From Verrucomicrobiota bacterium (GTDB lineage Bacteria > Verrucomicrobiota > Verrucomicrobiia > Limisphaerales > JADLHS01): a DNA stretch of 7,650 nt. Numbering within the stretch: position 1 is the first letter of the stretch; each line of letters starts with the position of its first letter. Where the stretch lies: contig SCTL01000148.1 in assembly GCA_004297495.1 (NCBI GenBank), positions 1 through 7,650 on the forward strand. Reading direction: 5' to 3'. Below are positions 6,301 through 7,650 of the stretch, in pieces. The position numbers and the translations under genes are program-made. The notes below the pieces were generated by a model. The model did no database searches and was not told the DNA's origin. It saw only the letters and a list, made by a program, of their open reading frames with translations.

Positions 6301-7650
6301 ATGCACGAACCGGATGACCAGGATTTGCTGCGACAATTCGCGGAGCAAAACTCCGAGACCGCCTTTGCCGCGCTAGTCGCGCGCCATGTGGACAAGGTCT
6401 ATTCCGCCGCGCTGCGCCACACGCGCAACGCCCACGCCGCCGAGGAAATCACCCAGGCTGTCTTCGTCATCCTCGCCAAAAAATCCGGGCGGCTCGGCGC
6501 GAAAGTCATTCTCGCCGGCTGGCTGTATGAGACCGCGCGGCTCACGGCGCTGACCTTCATCCGCAGCGAAATCCGCCGCGCCCGCCGCGAACAGGAGGCC
6601 CACATGCAAACCGCCTTGAATGAAAATGAGTCGGAAGCCTGGCCGCACATCGCGCCGCTGCTGGACGACGCGCTGGCCGGGTTGAGCGCGGCGGATCGCC
6701 ACGCCGTCGTGCTGCGGTATTTCGATGGCAAGAGCCTGGGCGAAGTCGGCGCGGCGCTGGGCGCGAGCGAAGACGCGGCCAAGAAGCGCGTGACCCGCGC
6801 GGTGGAAAAGCTGCGCGGCTGGTTCACCAAACGCGGAGTGACGCTGACGGCGACGGTGCTGACGGCGGCGATTTCCGCTAACTCCGTGCAAGCCGCGCCG
6901 CTGGGCTTGGCGGCCACGGTCACGGCGACGGCGGCAAAAGGAACTTTGATTTCGGCAACATTAACAACACTCGTAACCACAACTATGAAAACAATGACTT
7001 GGTTGAAAATAAAATTCGCGGCGGGCGTGAGCGTCGCGGCATTGCTCGCGGGCGGCGCGGCGACGGTAGTGGTTTCTCAGACCGTAACGACCGTTCTGAC
7101 CCAAACTCCACTCACTCAGAAACCTCAAGTGATGATCAAGGCCCTGTTGGTAAAAATGCCGACCGCAGACGTTGATCGTCTGTTGGGAGCAATGGCCACG
7201 CCGTCCGTGTCGTCAGACCCAAGCACAATGGCATTTCGAGCATTGCTCCAGCGTGAGCCTGGAGTTGAAATTGTTGCAGCGCCCCAAGTTCTCACCGCCG
7301 CTGGCGTGGAGGCGAAAATATCCATGACCGAACAGGTTGTTATTAACGGGACGAACGCCAATGCCGGCACAATACTGAAAGTGACGCCCTGGTTGAGGGA
7401 AGGCGCAAAGGCGTTTACCTTGGAAGTGCGGGGCGAATTCACCGGGCGGGAGAAAGGTGCGCCAGCCTTAACCCAAACCGCAACGATTGAACCGCAAACC
7501 GTGCCGATGGATTTTGGAACAGTTTCGATTCTCAAGTTCCCGGTCAACAGCAACAGTGTGGTGACCGGGAATACTTCAAAAGCATCGCTTGATACTTTGG
7601 TGGTGTTCATCTACGCGTTGGAATTTGAGGAGCGGCTTCAAGTCGTCATC
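6301..7650 (+). CDS. ECF sigma factor fused to membrane anchor and secretin-like domain (partial)
   Basis: This frame has 450 codons with no stop before the window end, so the C terminus is missing. The ATG at 6301 follows an in-frame TAG at 6295 and is the first possible start; no Shine-Dalgarno is seen. Residues about 20-90 are sigma region 2 (FAALVARHVDKVYSAALRHT, AEEITQAVFVILAKK, GWLYETARLTAL) and about 122-176 are region 4 (LSAADRHAVVLRYFDGKSLG, then the recognition helix around ASEDAAKKRV). A hydrophobic stretch at 180-198 ends in SANSVQAAP. A second and stronger one at about 242-258 follows the basic WLKIKFAAG, giving an N-in, C-out anchor by the positive-inside rule. From about 275, PQVMIKALLVKMP, REPGVEIVAAPQVLTAAGVEAKISMTEQ (318-345, quoted from 319 as GVEIVAAPQVLTAAG) and GTILKVTPWLREGAKAFTLEV (357-377, core TILKVTPWL) resemble the core of type II/III secretion secretin domains. 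No separate anti-sigma gene is visible before the window ends. The sigma part is firm, the secretin likeness is probable, and the signalling role is inferred. Confidence 0.85.
   Translation, partial: MHEPDDQDLLRQFAEQNSETAFAALVARHVDKVYSAALRHTRNAHAAEEITQAVFVILAKKSGRLGAKVILAGWLYETARLTALTFIRSEIRRARREQEAHMQTALNENESEAWPHIAPLLDDALAGLSAADRHAVVLRYFDGKSLGEVGAALGASEDAAKKRVTRAVEKLRGWFTKRGVTLTATVLTAAISANSVQAAPLGLAATVTATAAKGTLISATLTTLVTTTMKTMTWLKIKFAAGVSVAALLAGGAATVVVSQTVTTVLTQTPLTQKPQVMIKALLVKMPTADVDRLLGAMATPSVSSDPSTMAFRALLQREPGVEIVAAPQVLTAAGVEAKISMTEQVVINGTNANAGTILKVTPWLREGAKAFTLEVRGEFTGREKGAPALTQTATIEPQTVPMDFGTVSILKFPVNSNSVVTGNTSKASLDTLVVFIYALEFEERLQVVI

Noticed and set aside
6181..6348. 93-codon minus-strand frame beginning within the sigma gene and ending in the ahcY tail
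   Set aside because: Only its last 37 codons resemble a protein. The first 56 run through the junction and antisense to the sigma start, so it is not a real fusion gene.
6373..6980. Minus-strand frames of 172 and 193 codons opposite the sigma factor
   Set aside because: The plus strand encodes unmistakable sigma regions 2 and 4 across the same bases; these are shadows.
7125..7610. 161-codon minus-strand frame opposite the secretin-like region
   Set aside because: The plus frame is continuous from the sigma domain and shows secretin-like motifs. The antisense product has no recognisable feature.

Overview
The window is GC-rich, densely coded DNA, most likely from the chromosome of a Verrucomicrobiota bacterium, probably the Pedosphaera/Limisphaerales side. 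This placement is inferred from three things: a TIGR03790-type secreted protein, a membrane-anchored ECF sigma factor with the alanine-rich 'SANSVQAAP' extension that I associate with that phylum, and repeat-like palindromes of a kind I also associate with it. No rRNA, tRNA or CRISPR array is visible. One end of the window cuts through a gene.

Layout. Bases 113-1822 (minus) encode RecN, the SMC-like DNA repair ATPase, with a palindromic repeat embedded in frame. Divergent from it, after 61 bases, are two plus-strand genes overlapping by 4 bases: a PhnP-like metallo-beta-lactamase-fold phosphodiesterase (1884-2684) and an exported TIGR03790 protein with C-terminal TPR-like helices (2681-4345). 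A repeat-like, hairpin-rich intergenic segment follows (about 4361-4457). Two minus-strand genes come next: a PEBP/YbhB-type protein (4489-4926) and a lipoprotein of the cyclase (kynurenine formamidase-like) family (5157-5975). Then comes a strong minus-strand terminator (6016-6043) that now serves only the last 37 codons of a destroyed adenosylhomocysteinase gene (6067-6180). A 120-base junction (6181-6300) carries mobile-element-like sequence. The last gene (6301 to the window end, plus) is an ECF sigma factor that continues in one open frame through hydrophobic segments into a secretin-like domain. It has no stop codon inside the window.

How the parts relate. The only convincing operon is the 1884-4345 pair. 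The rest look like independent units. The region from about 6000 to the right end is the most dynamic: a housekeeping gene has been truncated at a mobile-element-like seam, directly beside a chimeric sigma factor whose two halves differ in base composition. The most interesting candidate is that sigma factor, a putative one-protein link between an extracytoplasmic secretin-like domain and transcription. The in-frame repeat in recN and the paired His-to-Glu changes in the cyclase metal site are the next best leads.
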